Assembly (NCBI RefSeq): GCF_001280005.1
Contig: NZ_LGDW01000126.1
Span: 1 to 10,394 of the forward strand
Length of the DNA: 10,394 bases
Origin: Streptomyces sp. NRRL WC-3618
Lineage (GTDB): Bacteria > Actinomycetota > Actinomycetes > Streptomycetales > Streptomycetaceae
Direction: 5' to 3'
The notes beneath the pieces are model-generated. The model saw only the letters and a list, made by a program, of their open reading frames with translations. It had not been told where the DNA came from and did not search any database. Each line of letters opens with the position of its first letter. The stretch's first letter is position 1. The position numbers and the translations under genes were made by a program. Of this stretch, positions 1-7,351 are shown piece by piece.

Positions 1-1035
1 CCCCTCACCCACCCGAACCCCCACCCCGCACCACCCGGCGTCCCCGTGCCGCAGCACGTTGGTCGTGGCCTCCCGCACCACCCACCCGAGCGCGGACTGC
101 ACCTCACCCGGCAGCCCGACCGCTTCCCCGGTCACCTCGCACGAGATCCCGGCGGCCGTCAACACGCTCTGCGCGCCCAGGAGTTCCGCACCGAGGTCGG
201 CCTCGCGGTACCCCCGTACGACATCCCGTACCTCCCGCTGCGACTCCCGCGCGATCCGCTGCACCTCGATCATCTGGTCGACGGCCTCGGGCCGTTCACG
301 CCGGGCGAGCTGTACCGCCAGCTCGCTCTTGAGGGCGATCACCGCCAGGTTCCGTCCCATCACGTCGTGCAGATCGCGCCCGAACCGCAGCCGTTCCTCG
401 GCGACGGCGAGCCGGGCCCGGGTCTCGCGGGCCTCGTCGAGTTCGTAGACGGCGGTGAGCAGCCAGACGGAGAAGGCGCAGGTGAGCGCGATGAACCCGG
501 CGCCGAACAGTACAGCCAACCCCGAGCCCAGGGCGGCGGTCACCGACAGGCCCAGGGGAAGGGCCACGGCGACCGCGCCCACAGCCAGCCCGGCCACCAG
601 CGACAGCATCCGCAGTCTGCTGCGCAGGCCGAGGGTGAGGGTGCCGGTGCCGAAGGAGACCACCCCGGCGAACAGGCTGCCGGCGACGGTCTCCGTGTCA
701 TCGCCGCCCGGCCCGTGGGTGGCCAGGACGAGAGCCGCGAGCCCGATCGCCGTGGTGACCGCGCCGAGTGCGGCCATCAGCCGCAGCGGCTGCTCCCGCG
801 TCCTGCGGACCCAGTCCAGTGCCCGGGACGCGGTGACACCGCAGAGCACGGCGTGCGCGCACACCAGCATGAACAGCCAGGGCGCGAGCCCCGCTCCCAC
901 CTGCCCGAGGACGGGCAGCCCGATCGCCGTGATCTCGACGAAGGGGAACAGATGGAACGACCAGCGCGTGTACGTCTCCACCTTCGCCGGCGTGCTCTTG
1001 CGCCCCCACCAGTTCAGCGGCCTCGGCCTGTCCAT
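1..1035 (-). CDS. DesK/NarL-class sensor histidine kinase, partial (3' end outside window)
   Basis: An open frame of 345 codons runs leftward without a stop to the window edge, so the C-terminus is missing. The N-terminal ~190 residues are largely hydrophobic and look like about six membrane helices (for example the stretches around residues 28-70, 85-107 and 140-185). They are followed by a short linker rich in Ala, Arg and Glu, then a HisKA_3-type dimerisation helix with RFGRDLHDVMGRNLAVI, where His223 is the likely phospho-acceptor. The ATPase N-box begins near residue 321 (REATTNVLRHGDA, Asn326); the G-boxes lie off the edge. The family autophosphorylates and passes phosphate to a LuxR/NarL-type response regulator, probably encoded further left. 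The ATG at 1035 has a G-rich stretch just upstream. An in-frame GTG at 1059 overlaps the permease stop (TAGTG) and is an equally credible, translationally coupled start. Linkage to an ABC-2 exporter suggests that this kinase controls that exporter. Confidence 0.9.
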   Translation of the reverse strand, partial: MDRPRPLNWWGRKSTPAKVETYTRWSFHLFPFVEITAIGLPVLGQVGAGLAPWLFMLVCAHAVLCGVTASRALDWVRRTREQPLRLMAALGAVTTAIGLAALVLATHGPGGDDTETVAGSLFAGVVSFGTGTLTLGLRSRLRMLSLVAGLAVGAVAVALPLGLSVTAALGSGLAVLFGAGFIALTCAFSVWLLTAVYELDEARETRARLAVAEERLRFGRDLHDVMGRNLAVIALKSELAVQLARRERPEAVDQMIEVQRIARESQREVRDVVRGYREADLGAELLGAQSVLTAAGISCEVTGEAVGLPGEVQSALGWVVREATTNVLRHGDAGWCGVGVRVGEG

Positions 1036-1058
1036 GTCCCCGCGCCCCCCGCTGTCCA

Positions 1059-1853
1059 CTACCGCCGCGGTTCCCAGCGGAACCACCGTCGTACAGCAAA
1101 CACCGACAGGACGGTCCAGGCCAGGCCGGTCAGTACGGCGCCCAGGGCCTCGTACGCCGACAGGTCGCCGGTCCAGGCGCCGCGTACGAGGGTGATCGCG
1201 GGCGTCAGCGGGAGCAGCTCGCAGACCGAGGCGAGCCGGTCGGGCAGCATCTCCAGCGGAACGGTCATCCCGGAGCCGGCGAACGAGAGGAGCATCAGCG
1301 GCAGCGAGGTGACCTGCGCGCTCTCGGTGGTCCGGCTGAAAGTGGCGGTGAGAGCGGCCAGCGCCACAGCTGTCACCAGCCCCAACAGCAACCCAATGAT
1401 GGCGAGTTGGGGCGCCGACGGAGCGTCGAGATCGAGTACGACGGTACAGCCGACGGCGAGCAGCAGGCACTGTACGAGGCCTGTCATGGCCGCCGGGAGT
1501 GCCGTCCCGGTGAGTATCTCGACGTCGCGCAGCTCGCCGGTGCGCAGCCGCTTGAGCACGAGTTCCTCGCGCCGGGCGACGAAGGCGCCGATGAGGGCCG
1601 CGTACACGGCGAAGAGCAGCGAGAAGCCGACAGCGGCGGGCAGGACGAGCGTCCCGACGCTGAGCCCGGCCTCCTTCAGGTCCCCCTCCGGGACGGCCGA
1701 CCGCACACTGATCGGCAGCACCAGCGGCACGAACAGGGCGGCGACCAGCGTCCCCTTGTTGCGCAGGAACAACGTCGCCTCGGCCCGAGCGAGGGCCCGC
1801 ATTCGTCCGGCGGGAGTCGTAGCCGTACGACCGGTACCCACAACCGCACTCAC
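1059..1853 (-). CDS. ABC-2 type transporter permease
   Basis: This 264-residue membrane protein has a basic N-terminus (ARAEATLFLRNKGTL) that precedes about six hydrophobic segments, the usual ABC-2 membrane domain layout. A cytoplasmic loop with ARREELVLKRLRTGE, near residues 93-107, is typical of DrrB-like and CcmA-partner permeases. The late segments carry the common Pro/Leu-rich ELLPLTPAITLVRG motif. It starts with GTG at 1853, and the GTGA overlaps the stop of the upstream ATPase gene by 4 bases, indicating translational coupling. Its stop touches the histidine kinase region. Together with the ATPase it should form an exporter in the cytoplasmic membrane; the substrate (drug, antimicrobial peptide or lipid) cannot be read from the sequence. 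No damage to the gene is visible. Confidence 0.93.
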   Translation of the reverse strand: MSAVVGTGRTATTPAGRMRALARAEATLFLRNKGTLVAALFVPLVLPISVRSAVPEGDLKEAGLSVGTLVLPAAVGFSLLFAVYAALIGAFVARREELVLKRLRTGELRDVEILTGTALPAAMTGLVQCLLLAVGCTVVLDLDAPSAPQLAIIGLLLGLVTAVALAALTATFSRTTESAQVTSLPLMLLSFAGSGMTVPLEMLPDRLASVCELLPLTPAITLVRGAWTGDLSAYEALGAVLTGLAWTVLSVFAVRRWFRWEPRR

Positions 1854-2857
1854 GCGACACGCTCCTCAGTGACATCAGAAACCTCAGGAACACCAGGGAC
1901 ATCAGTGGCAACGGAACTCTCCACGCCCGCCGACGCCTCCCGGGCGATCCGCAGAAACGCCTCCTCCAGCGAGGCCGACCGCATGTCCAGCCCCCGCAGA
2001 GTGACCCCGGCCTGCTCCGCCCACACCAGCAACCGCGTTGCTACGCGCTGGAGTTCATGGGTACGCAGCCGTATGACGCGCCCCTCCTCCTCGTATCCGC
2101 TCACGCCGAGCGGGCCGAGCGGCGGCAGGTCGCCCACGAAGTACCCAGAGGGCAGTTCGAAGGAGATCCGGGACGGCTGCGAGGCGGTCACCTCGGCAGG
2201 TGTACCGGCGACGGCGATGCGCCCCTCGTGGAGGATGGCGAGCCGGTCGGCGAGGTCCTCCGCCTCCTCCAGGTAGTGCGTGGTGAGCAGCACGGTCGTA
2301 CCGCCGTCGCGCAGCTCCCGTACCAACTCCCAGGTGGCGCGGCGCCCTTCGGCGTCGAGGCCGGTCGTCGGCTCGTCGAGGAACAGCACCTCGGGGCTGC
2401 CGAGAAGCGCGAGCGCGAGGTCGAGGCGCCGCCGCTCACCCCCGGACAGCTGCTTCACGCGTACGTCGGTCCGCCGCTCCAGCCCGACGAGCGCGAGCGC
2501 CTCCGCCTCGGGCCGCGCGCCGCTCGTGCAGCCGGCCCACATCCGCGCGGTCTCGCCGACGGTCAGCTCGGACGGGAAGCCGCCCTCCTGGAGCATCACA
2601 CCGGTACGCGGCCGTACGGCGGCCCGCTCGGTGTACGGATCATGGCCCAGCACCCGCACGCGCCCCCCGGCCGGCGGCGCCAGCCCCTCCAGCACCTCGA
2701 CGGTGGACGTCTTGCCGGCGCCGTTCGTGCCCAGCAGAGCGAAGATCTCCCCACGGCCCACGGAGAAGGACACCCCGCGCACCGCCTCGAACCCGCCCCC
2801 GTACACACGCCGCAGGTCAGTGACCTCAATCACGTGTTCGTGCTCGTTGGTTTCCAT
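1850..2857 (-). CDS. ABC transporter ATP-binding protein (DrrA/CcmA-like)
   Basis: From the chosen ATG the product is 335 residues with a complete nucleotide-binding domain: Walker A GTNGAGKTS (43-51), Q-loop Gln90, signature LSGGE (137-141), Walker B VLFLDEP (157-163) with catalytic Glu162, and the switch His194 in LLTTHYLEEAED. A ~110-residue C-terminal accessory domain follows, including SLEEAFLRI, as in daunorubicin-resistance-type exporter ATPases. The frame stays open up to 2974, but the domain begins right after METNEHEHVIEV. A GAGA-type ribosome site sits just before ATG 2857 and the extra 39 residues look non-conserved, so I take 2857. An in-frame ATG four codons earlier (2869) is possible. 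It is the first gene of a minus-strand operon with the permease and histidine kinase and would energise the export they carry out and control. Confidence 0.93.
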   Translation of the reverse strand: METNEHEHVIEVTDLRRVYGGGFEAVRGVSFSVGRGEIFALLGTNGAGKTSTVEVLEGLAPPAGGRVRVLGHDPYTERAAVRPRTGVMLQEGGFPSELTVGETARMWAGCTSGARPEAEALALVGLERRTDVRVKQLSGGERRRLDLALALLGSPEVLFLDEPTTGLDAEGRRATWELVRELRDGGTTVLLTTHYLEEAEDLADRLAILHEGRIAVAGTPAEVTASQPSRISFELPSGYFVGDLPPLGPLGVSGYEEEGRVIRLRTHELQRVATRLLVWAEQAGVTLRGLDMRSASLEEAFLRIAREASAGVESSVATDVPGVPEVSDVTEERVA

Positions 2858-2901
2858 GTTTCTCAGCATCTCGGCCGAGAGGAGGGGAAGGCAGTGCGCG
2901 G

Positions 2902-2921
2902 TGTCATCACCCCGCATGACA
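2902..2921. promoter_or_regulatory. Candidate operator, TGTCAT-N8-ATGACA
   Basis: A perfect 6-bp inverted repeat (TGTCAT at 2902-2907, ATGACA at 2916-2921) with an 8-base spacer lies 45-64 bases upstream of the ATPase start. A third half-site, TGTCA (2924-2928), is the inverted partner of the overlapping TGACA (2917-2921). Position and symmetry fit binding of a dimeric regulator such as the NarL/LuxR-type response regulator expected to pair with the operon's DesK-like kinase. The assignment to that regulator is inference. I do not see a convincing -10/-35 pair next to it. Confidence 0.4.
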
Positions 2922-2928
2922 AATGTCA

Positions 2929-2949
2929 GATGCCGGATGCCGGATGCCA
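2929..2949. repeat. Three tandem 7-bp repeats (GATGCC-G/A)
   Basis: GATGCCG, GATGCCG and GATGCCA are arrayed head to tail directly upstream (in the sense of the minus-strand operon) of the candidate operator. The unit is not a full helical turn, so phased protein binding is not obvious. It may be slippage-generated. Confidence 0.7.
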
Positions 2950-2982
2950 GGCGACCGGCGGAATCGCGGGGCATACACGAAG

Positions 2983-3016
2983 AAGACCCCGGTCCAATGA
3001 ACTGGACCGGGGTCTT
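2983..3016 (-). terminator. Strong hairpin terminator after tRNA-Gly(GCC)
   Basis: The arms AAGACCCCGGTCC (2983-2995) and GGACCGGGGTCTT (3004-3016) are perfectly complementary over 13 bp. One further A-T pair closes a 6-base loop. The structure starts only 4 bases beyond the 3' end of the tRNA, where a transcript terminator is expected. There is no long U tract, which is common in streptomycete terminators. It also shields the exporter operon from read-through. Confidence 0.85.
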
Positions 3017-3020
3017 GATC

Positions 3021-3096
3021 TGGAGCGGACGACCAGGTTCGAACTGGCGACCTCAACCTTGGCAAGGTTGCGCTCTACCAACTGAGCTACGTCCGC
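3021..3096 (-). tRNA. tRNA-Gly (anticodon GCC)
   Basis: Read on the minus strand, a full cloverleaf is present. The 7-bp acceptor is GCGGACG/CGTCCGC. The D-arm is GCTC with loop AGTTGGTA (G18-G19 present). The anticodon stem is CAACC/GGTTG around loop TTGCCAA, giving anticodon GCC. The T-arm has loop TTCGAAC. The discriminator is T and the CCA end is encoded. GGC is the dominant glycine codon in such GC-rich genomes, so this is a main glycine tRNA. A terminator follows immediately and a plausible promoter lies upstream. Confidence 0.97.
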
Positions 3097-3124
3097 ACGG
3101 CTTTCACCGACTGGCGCGGGCACC

Positions 3125-3152
3125 AGCCTACCTGATCCACAAGAGTGGTCAG
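3125..3152 (-). promoter_or_regulatory. Putative promoter of tRNA-Gly(GCC)
   Basis: On the minus strand, CTGACC (complement of 3147-3152) and TAGGCT (complement of 3125-3130) are separated by 16 bases. They resemble the housekeeping -35 TTGACN and -10 TAGNNT elements of streptomycetes. Transcription would start near 3118, giving a leader of about 22 bases before the tRNA. Confidence 0.45.
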
Positions 3153-3165
3153 ACCGGCAGTGCAG

Positions 3166-3237
3166 AGCGGGTGACAGGAATTGCACACTGCGCCTTCCCC
3201 CTGGAAGGGGGATGTTCTACTACTGAACTACACCCGC
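3166..3237 (-). tRNA. tRNA-Gly (anticodon TCC), atypical D- and T-arms
   Basis: The minus strand gives acceptor GCGGGTG/CACCCGC and a D-stem GTTC/GAAC with loop AGTAGTA. The anticodon stem is TCCCC/GGGGA with loop CTTCCAG, giving anticodon TCC. The discriminator is T and CCA is not encoded (CTG follows). The T-arm is abnormal: where GTTCRA is universal the sequence reads GTGCAA, so position 55 is G instead of T. In canonical numbering CAGTG (49-53) hardly pairs with CCTGT (61-65); a pairing with GCAG requires a bulged T. The D-loop has A instead of G at position 18. Acceptor and anticodon stems are perfect, arguing against simple decay. Loss of the G18/G19-psi55/C56 contacts recalls staphylococcal tRNA-Gly species dedicated to cell-wall bridges. 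A weak promoter may lie at 3286-3316 (TAGAGT with TTGCGT or TTGACC, non-ideal spacing). Confidence 0.85.
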
Positions 3238-3378
3238 AAGCTCCGTGAGCCGGGCCTTTCGGCCTTGCCCCTCGGCGTGTTCCAGACTCTAGCTGATCTG
3301 CGGGGGGTCAACGCAAGTCGGTTGTGCCGAGGGGCTGCTGGGGCGCTTCCGGATGGCTGCTGGATCGCTCCGGGATGG

Positions 3379-3696
3379 CTACTGCGCGGCGGTGAAGGCC
3401 TCGTACACCTTCTTGGGGATGCGTCCCCGGGTCGGCACATCAAACTTGTTGGCGAGGGCCCAGGCCCGGACTGCCGAGGGGTCGGGGGCGACCTCCGTCT
3501 GCTTGTACGTCTTGCCGGAGCGCGACCGCTTGCGGCCGGCGTCCACGTACGGCTCCAGCGCCTTACGCAGTTTCTTGGCATTGGTTTGATTCAGGTCGAT
3601 CTCGTACGACTTGCCGTCGAGTCCGAAGGCGATCGTTTCCGCCGCTTCCGAGCCATCGATGTCGTCGGAGAGTGTGACCACGACACGCTGAGCCAC
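3379..3696 (-). CDS. lsrL: Lsr2-family nucleoid-associated protein (LsrL type)
   Basis: The 105-residue product matches Lsr2 architecture. The N-terminal dimerisation domain (about residues 1-55) has MAQRVVVTLSDDIDGSEA and DGKSYEIDL. A short basic linker, GRKRSRSGKTYK, follows. The C-terminal DNA-binding domain (about 72-105) has AVRAWALANKFDVPTRGRIP, whose RGR motif (90-92) inserts into the minor groove of A/T-rich DNA. Lsr2 proteins bridge and silence A/T-rich, often horizontally acquired genes. Streptomycetes carry a main Lsr2 and this paralogue, LsrL; assignment to LsrL rests on remembered similarity and on its place beside purS. It starts with GTG at 3696 after an AAGGGA ribosome site 9 bases upstream. 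The divergent upstream region is relatively A/T-rich, so binding to its own promoter is plausible. Confidence 0.93.
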   Translation of the reverse strand: MAQRVVVTLSDDIDGSEAAETIAFGLDGKSYEIDLNQTNAKKLRKALEPYVDAGRKRSRSGKTYKQTEVAPDPSAVRAWALANKFDVPTRGRIPKKVYEAFTAAQ

Positions 3697-4055
3697 GAAT
3701 ATCGGTCCCTTCGTGCGACACCTTGACCACGACGTGTGAAGGCGTCGGGAGGTGTCGGGAGATCTCGGTTGCCGGACAGTTATTGGGCAAAGTATCGGCT
3801 ATTGCCTTTTCCTTTGTACAGTGCCCGGCAATGCAATGGGAAGACCGACTAAATCTGTCCGCGTGTCTCCCCGCAATAGACATCCTGGATGGGAACCGCG
3901 ATCTTTCCCAGAATTTTTCGCGCTGGCACCGCTCTGATACCGGATCGTGATGCCGCCCTCCCGGGTTCCCGTAGATTCCTACAAATCTACCCGCGTAGAA
4001 ATTTTGTGCGGGTAGTCTGAAGGAACCTGCTCAGCACCACACACCGGGAGTGCCA
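3697..4055. promoter_or_regulatory. Divergent lsrL/purS intergenic region
   Basis: These 359 bases hold no convincing gene; the short open frames on the plus strand lack a ribosome site and have uncharacteristic codon use. The stretch around 3777-3920 is visibly richer in A+T than the flanking genes. Small symmetric elements are present: GAGATCTC (3759-3766), GGCAA/TTGCC arms (3786-3790, 3802-3806), and CGACACC/GGTGTCG arms (3716-3722, 3751-3757). The purS-proximal end carries two overlapping hairpins, listed separately. Promoters for both lsrL and the pur operon must lie here, but I cannot place -10/-35 boxes with confidence; TAGTCT at 4013-4018 is one candidate -10 for purS. Confidence 0.6.
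3971..4015 (+). promoter_or_regulatory. Two mutually exclusive hairpins before purS
   Basis: Hairpin A pairs GTAGATT (3971-3977) with AATCTAC (3984-3990) around a 6-base loop. Hairpin B pairs CTACCCGC (3987-3994) with GCGGGTAG (4008-4015). As plus-strand RNA it extends through A-U and G-U pairs (3995-3999 with 4003-4007) to 13 bp closing a 3-base loop. A and B share bases 3987-3990, so only one can form. The wobbles fit RNA of the purS sense, not just a DNA operator. If transcription starts upstream of 3971 this could be a leader switch for the purine operon; otherwise the GTAGA-type repeats may be protein-binding sites. I recognise no known riboswitch class. Confidence 0.45.
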
Positions 4056-4319
4056 GTGGCACGCGTCGTAGTCGACGTCATGCTCAAGCCGGAGATCCTC
4101 GACCCCCAGGGCCAGGCGGTGCAGCGTGCACTGCCGCGTCTCGGTTTCGAAGGCGTCTCCGACGTACGTCAGGGAAAGCGATTCGAACTGGAAGTTGACG
4201 GACCGGTGGACGACGCCGCGCTCGCCCGCATCCATGATCTTGCGGAATCCTTCCTCGCCAACACCGTGATCGAGGACTTCACCGTGAAGGTGGAGGAGAT
4301 GGTGGGGGAAGAGAAGTGA
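4056..4319 (+). CDS. purS: Phosphoribosylformylglycinamidine synthase subunit PurS
   Basis: This 87-residue protein begins [19 protein letters not shown] and has the typical PurS features: a beta-alpha-beta fold, a central [19 protein letters not shown] and a C-terminal [12 protein letters not shown]. PurS is the small dimeric subunit that joins PurQ to PurL in the bacterial FGAM synthase and is thought to help ammonia transfer between them. GTG 4056 is chosen because GGGAG (4046-4050) lies 5 bases before it; another in-frame GTG at 4050 would add two residues but overlaps that ribosome site. The stop overlaps the purQ start as GTGA. It is the first gene of purSQL, in the cytosolic de novo purine pathway. 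Confidence 0.97.
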   Translation: MARVVVDVMLKPEILDPQGQAVQRALPRLGFEGVSDVRQGKRFELEVDGPVDDAALARIHDLAESFLANTVIEDFTVKVEEMVGEEK

Positions 4320-5020
4320 CTGCTCGTATTGGAGTCGTCACCTTTCCGGGTTCCCTGGACGACCGGGACACCCAGCGCGCGATCCGCCTCGCGGGTGCCG
4401 AGCCGGTAGCTCTCTGGCACAAGGACAAGGACCTCAAGCAGGTCGACGCCGTGGTGCTGTGCGGCGGTTTCTCCTACGGCGACTATCTCCGGGCCGGTGC
4501 CATTGCGCGCTTCTCCCCGGTGATGGAGACCGTGATCGCGCAGGCGAAGTCGGGATTGCCGGTCCTCGGTATCTGCAACGGCTTCCAGATCCTCACCGAG
4601 GCCCACCTCCTCCCGGGCGCGATGCTCGGCAACAATCACCTGCACTTCATCTGCCGCGACCAGAAGCTGCGGGTGGAGAACGCGGACACCGCCTGGACCG
4701 CCGACTACGCCGCCGGCCAGGAGATCCAGATCCCGCTGAAGAACATGGACGGCCGGTACGTCGCCGACGAGCACACGCTCGACGAGCTGGAGGCCGAGGG
4801 CCGGGTCGTGTTCCGGTACGTCGCCCGTGGCGAAGCCACTGATGGATACGGCAACCCGAACGGTTCCCTCCGGGACATCGCCGGCATCACCAACGCCGCC
4901 GGGAACGTCGTGGGCCTCATGCCGCACCCGGAGCACGCGGTCGAGCCGCTGATCGGCAGCGGCCGTACGGACGGCCTCCCGTTCTTCACGTCGATCCTCA
5001 AGAAGCTGGTGGGCGCATGA
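4316..5020 (+). CDS. purQ: Phosphoribosylformylglycinamidine synthase, glutaminase subunit PurQ
   Basis: This 234-residue class I glutamine amidotransferase hydrolyses glutamine to supply ammonia to PurL. The catalytic triad is visible: nucleophile Cys87 in [11 protein letters not shown], and His204 and Glu206 in [10 protein letters not shown]. The oxyanion strand [20 protein letters not shown] (about 47-66) and the start [17 protein letters not shown] are typical of PurQ, and the length is normal. The GTG start at 4316 overlaps the purS stop by 4 bases (GTGA) and its own stop overlaps the purL ATG (ATGA), so all three subunits are translationally coupled, fitting a fixed-stoichiometry complex. 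Confidence 0.98.
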   Translation: MTARIGVVTFPGSLDDRDTQRAIRLAGAEPVALWHKDKDLKQVDAVVLCGGFSYGDYLRAGAIARFSPVMETVIAQAKSGLPVLGICNGFQILTEAHLLPGAMLGNNHLHFICRDQKLRVENADTAWTADYAAGQEIQIPLKNMDGRYVADEHTLDELEAEGRVVFRYVARGEATDGYGNPNGSLRDIAGITNAAGNVVGLMPHPEHAVEPLIGSGRTDGLPFFTSILKKLVGA

Positions 5021-7275
5021 GCCGGACGCCTCTGGACACGGTCGAGCACGCGGCCGAGACCCCCGACGTCGAGCTGCCCTGGGCCGAACTCGGCATGAAG
5101 AAGGACGAGTACGAGCGGGTCGTCGAGATCCTCGGCCGCCGCCCGACCGGCGCCGAGCTGGCCATGTACTCAGTCATGTGGTCCGAGCACTGCTCGTACA
5201 AGTCGTCGAAGGTGCACCTGCGCCAGTTCGGCGAGAAGGCCCCGCAGTCCGACGCGCTGCTCGTCGGTATCGGCGAGAACGCGGGCGTCGTCGACGTCGG
5301 CCAGGGCTACGCGGTCACCTTCAAGGTCGAGTCGCACAACCACCCGTCCTACGTCGAGCCCTACCAGGGCGCGGCCACGGGCGTCGGCGGCATCGTGCGC
5401 GACATCATCGCGATGGGCGCGCGCCCGGTGGCGGTCGTGGACCCCCTGCGCTTCGGTGCGGCGGATCACCCGGACACCAAGCGCGTCCTCCCGGGCGTCG
5501 TCGCCGGCATCGGCGGCTACGGCAACTGCCTCGGGCTCCCCAACATCGGCGGCGAGGTCGTCTTCGACGCCTGCTACCAGGGGAACCCGCTGGTCAACGC
5601 CGGTGCGATCGGTGTGATGCGGCACGAGGACATCCACCTGGCGAAGGCGTCGGGCCCAGGCAACAAGGTCATCCTGTACGGGGCCCGTACGGGCGGTGAC
5701 GGCATCGGTGGCGCGTCGATCCTGGCCTCCGAGACCTTCGACGACGCGAAGCCGTCGAAGCGGCCCGCCGTCCAGGTCGGTGACCCCTTCCAGGAGAAGC
5801 TGCTCATCGAGTGCACCCTGGAGGCGTTCGCCGAGAAGCTGGTCGTCGGCATCCAGGACCTCGGCGCGGCCGGGCTCTCCTGCGCCACGTCCGAGCTGGC
5901 GTCCAACGGCTCGGGCGGCATGCGTGTCACCCTGGACGACGTACCTCTCCGCGACTCGACGCTCTCTCCCGAGGAAATCCTCATGAGCGAGTCGCAGGAA
6001 CGCATGTGCGCGGTGGTCGAGCCGGAGAAGGTCGACCGATTCCTCGCCATCTGCGACAAGTGGGACGTCATCGCCACGGTGATCGGTGAGGTCACCGACG
6101 GCGACCGCCTCGAGATCTTCTGGCACGGCGGCAAGATCGTCGACGTCGACCCGCGCACGGTCGCACACGACGGCCCGGTCTACGAGCGCCCGTACGCCCG
6201 CCCCGACTGGCAGGACGCCCTCCAGGCGGACGACGCCAACAAGCTTGCGCGGCCGGTGACTTCAGAAGACCTGAAGGCACAGGTAGTGGCGCTGGTCTCG
6301 TCCCCCAACCAGGCGTCCAAGTCCTGGATCACCTCCCAGTACGACCGCTTCGTGCAGGGCAACACGGTGTTGGCCCAGCCCGAGGACTCCGGGATGATCC
6401 GCATCGACGAGACGACCGGCCTGGGCGTCGCCATCGCGACGGACGGCAACGGCCGCTTCGCCAAGCTCGACCCGTACGCGGGCGCGCAGTTGGCGCTGTC
6501 GGAGGCCTACCGCAACGTGGCGACGACGGGTGCGAAGCCCCTCGCCGTCTCCGACTGCCTGAACTTCGGTTCGCCCGAAGACCCGGCGGTGATGTGGCAG
6601 TTCGCGGAGGCGGTACGTGGACTCGCGGACGCCTGCCAGCAGTTGGGCACCCCGGTGACCGGCGGCAACGTCTCCCTCTACAACCAGACCGGCGATGTCG
6701 CCATCCACCCGACGCCGGTCGTCGCGGTCCTGGGCGTCATCGACGACGTGGCACGGCGGACGCCGGTCGCGTTCCAGGAGGAGGGGCAGCTGCTGTACCT
6801 CCTCGGGGACACGCGCGAGGAGTTCAGCGGCTCGGCGTGGTCGCAGGTCGTGCACGACCACCTGGGTGGCCTGCCCCCCAAGGTCGACCTGGAGAGGGAG
6901 CGTCTCCTGGCCGAGATCCTGATCTCCGCCTCCCGTGACGGCATGATCGACTCCGCGCACGACCTGTCCGACGGCGGCCTGATCCAGGCGGTCGTCGAGT
7001 CGGCGCTGCAGGGTGGGAAGGGCGCGCGTCTCGTCGTACCCGACGGGCTCGACGCGTTCACCCTCCTGTTCTCGGAGTCGGCGGGCCGCGCGGTCGTCGC
7101 CGTCCCGCGCTCGGAGGAACTCCGCTTCAACGACATGTGCGGGGCGCGGGGCCTGCCGGTGACGCGGATCGGCGTCGTCGACGGTGACGCGGTGGAGCTG
7201 CAGGGCGAGTTCACGCTCACCCTCGCCGAATTGCGCGAGGCGCACGAGGGGACGATCCCGGCGCTGCTGGCGTAG
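5017..7275 (+). CDS. purL: Phosphoribosylformylglycinamidine synthase, synthetase subunit PurL
   Basis: This 752-residue short-form PurL catalyses ATP-dependent conversion of FGAR plus ammonia to FGAM, step 4 of de novo IMP synthesis. It contains two AIRS-like halves. The first has [12 protein letters not shown] (catalytic-type His58), [20 protein letters not shown] (substrate and Mg-ATP binding), [13 protein letters not shown], and [19 protein letters not shown]. The second has [35 protein letters not shown] and the Mg-binding-type HDLSDGGL. The length matches actinobacterial orthologues and no defect is visible. The ATG at 5017 overlaps the purQ stop. A strong hairpin follows 19 bases after the stop. 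Codons for [15 protein letters not shown] (around 7023-7067) recur as a stray copy about 1 kb downstream. Confidence 0.98.
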   Translation: MSRTPLDTVEHAAETPDVELPWAELGMKKDEYERVVEILGRRPTGAELAMYSVMWSEHCSYKSSKVHLRQFGEKAPQSDALLVGIGENAGVVDVGQGYAVTFKVESHNHPSYVEPYQGAATGVGGIVRDIIAMGARPVAVVDPLRFGAADHPDTKRVLPGVVAGIGGYGNCLGLPNIGGEVVFDACYQGNPLVNAGAIGVMRHEDIHLAKASGPGNKVILYGARTGGDGIGGASILASETFDDAKPSKRPAVQVGDPFQEKLLIECTLEAFAEKLVVGIQDLGAAGLSCATSELASNGSGGMRVTLDDVPLRDSTLSPEEILMSESQERMCAVVEPEKVDRFLAICDKWDVIATVIGEVTDGDRLEIFWHGGKIVDVDPRTVAHDGPVYERPYARPDWQDALQADDANKLARPVTSEDLKAQVVALVSSPNQASKSWITSQYDRFVQGNTVLAQPEDSGMIRIDETTGLGVAIATDGNGRFAKLDPYAGAQLALSEAYRNVATTGAKPLAVSDCLNFGSPEDPAVMWQFAEAVRGLADACQQLGTPVTGGNVSLYNQTGDVAIHPTPVVAVLGVIDDVARRTPVAFQEEGQLLYLLGDTREEFSGSAWSQVVHDHLGGLPPKVDLERERLLAEILISASRDGMIDSAHDLSDGGLIQAVVESALQGGKGARLVVPDGLDAFTLLFSESAGRAVVAVPRSEELRFNDMCGARGLPVTRIGVVDGDAVELQGEFTLTLAELREAHEGTIPALLA

Positions 7276-7294
7276 TCGATTCTGGCTGTACGAC

Positions 7295-7336
7295 GATGAG
7301 GGCCCCGTCTGCCGGTTGGCAGGCGGGGCCCTCATC
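7295..7336. terminator. Bidirectional hairpin terminator between purL and the DUF4232 gene
   Basis: The arms 7295-7313 (GATGAGGGCCCCGTCTGCC) and 7318-7336 (GGCAGGCGGGGCCCTCATC) pair over 19 bp with a single T-G wobble around a GGTT loop. It lies between two convergent genes, 19 bases after the purL stop and 15 bases from the stop of the minus-strand gene, so it can terminate both. Confidence 0.92.
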
Positions 7337-7351
7337 GGTCCAGGCGGTGGA

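Noticed and set aside
46..1872. A very long plus-strand open frame (608 codons) opposite the kinase and permease genes
   Set aside because: Its product is low-complexity and rich in Arg, Pro, Gly and Ser with no recognisable domain. It is the usual antisense shadow of GC-rich coding DNA, and the minus strand encodes clear kinase and permease motifs.
2858..2974. N-terminal extension of the exporter ATPase to 2974
   Set aside because: The extra 39 residues overlap the candidate operator and repeats, show no domain, and a suitable start at 2857 directly precedes the conserved domain.
3723..3950. Short plus-strand open frames between lsrL and purS
   Set aside because: No ribosome site, untypical codon use and no recognisable motif; the region is better explained as divergent promoter DNA.
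5170..7335. Long minus-strand open frames opposite purL
   Set aside because: These are Arg/Asp/Val-rich products without domains, and purL on the plus strand is unambiguous; they are shadows created by biased codon use.
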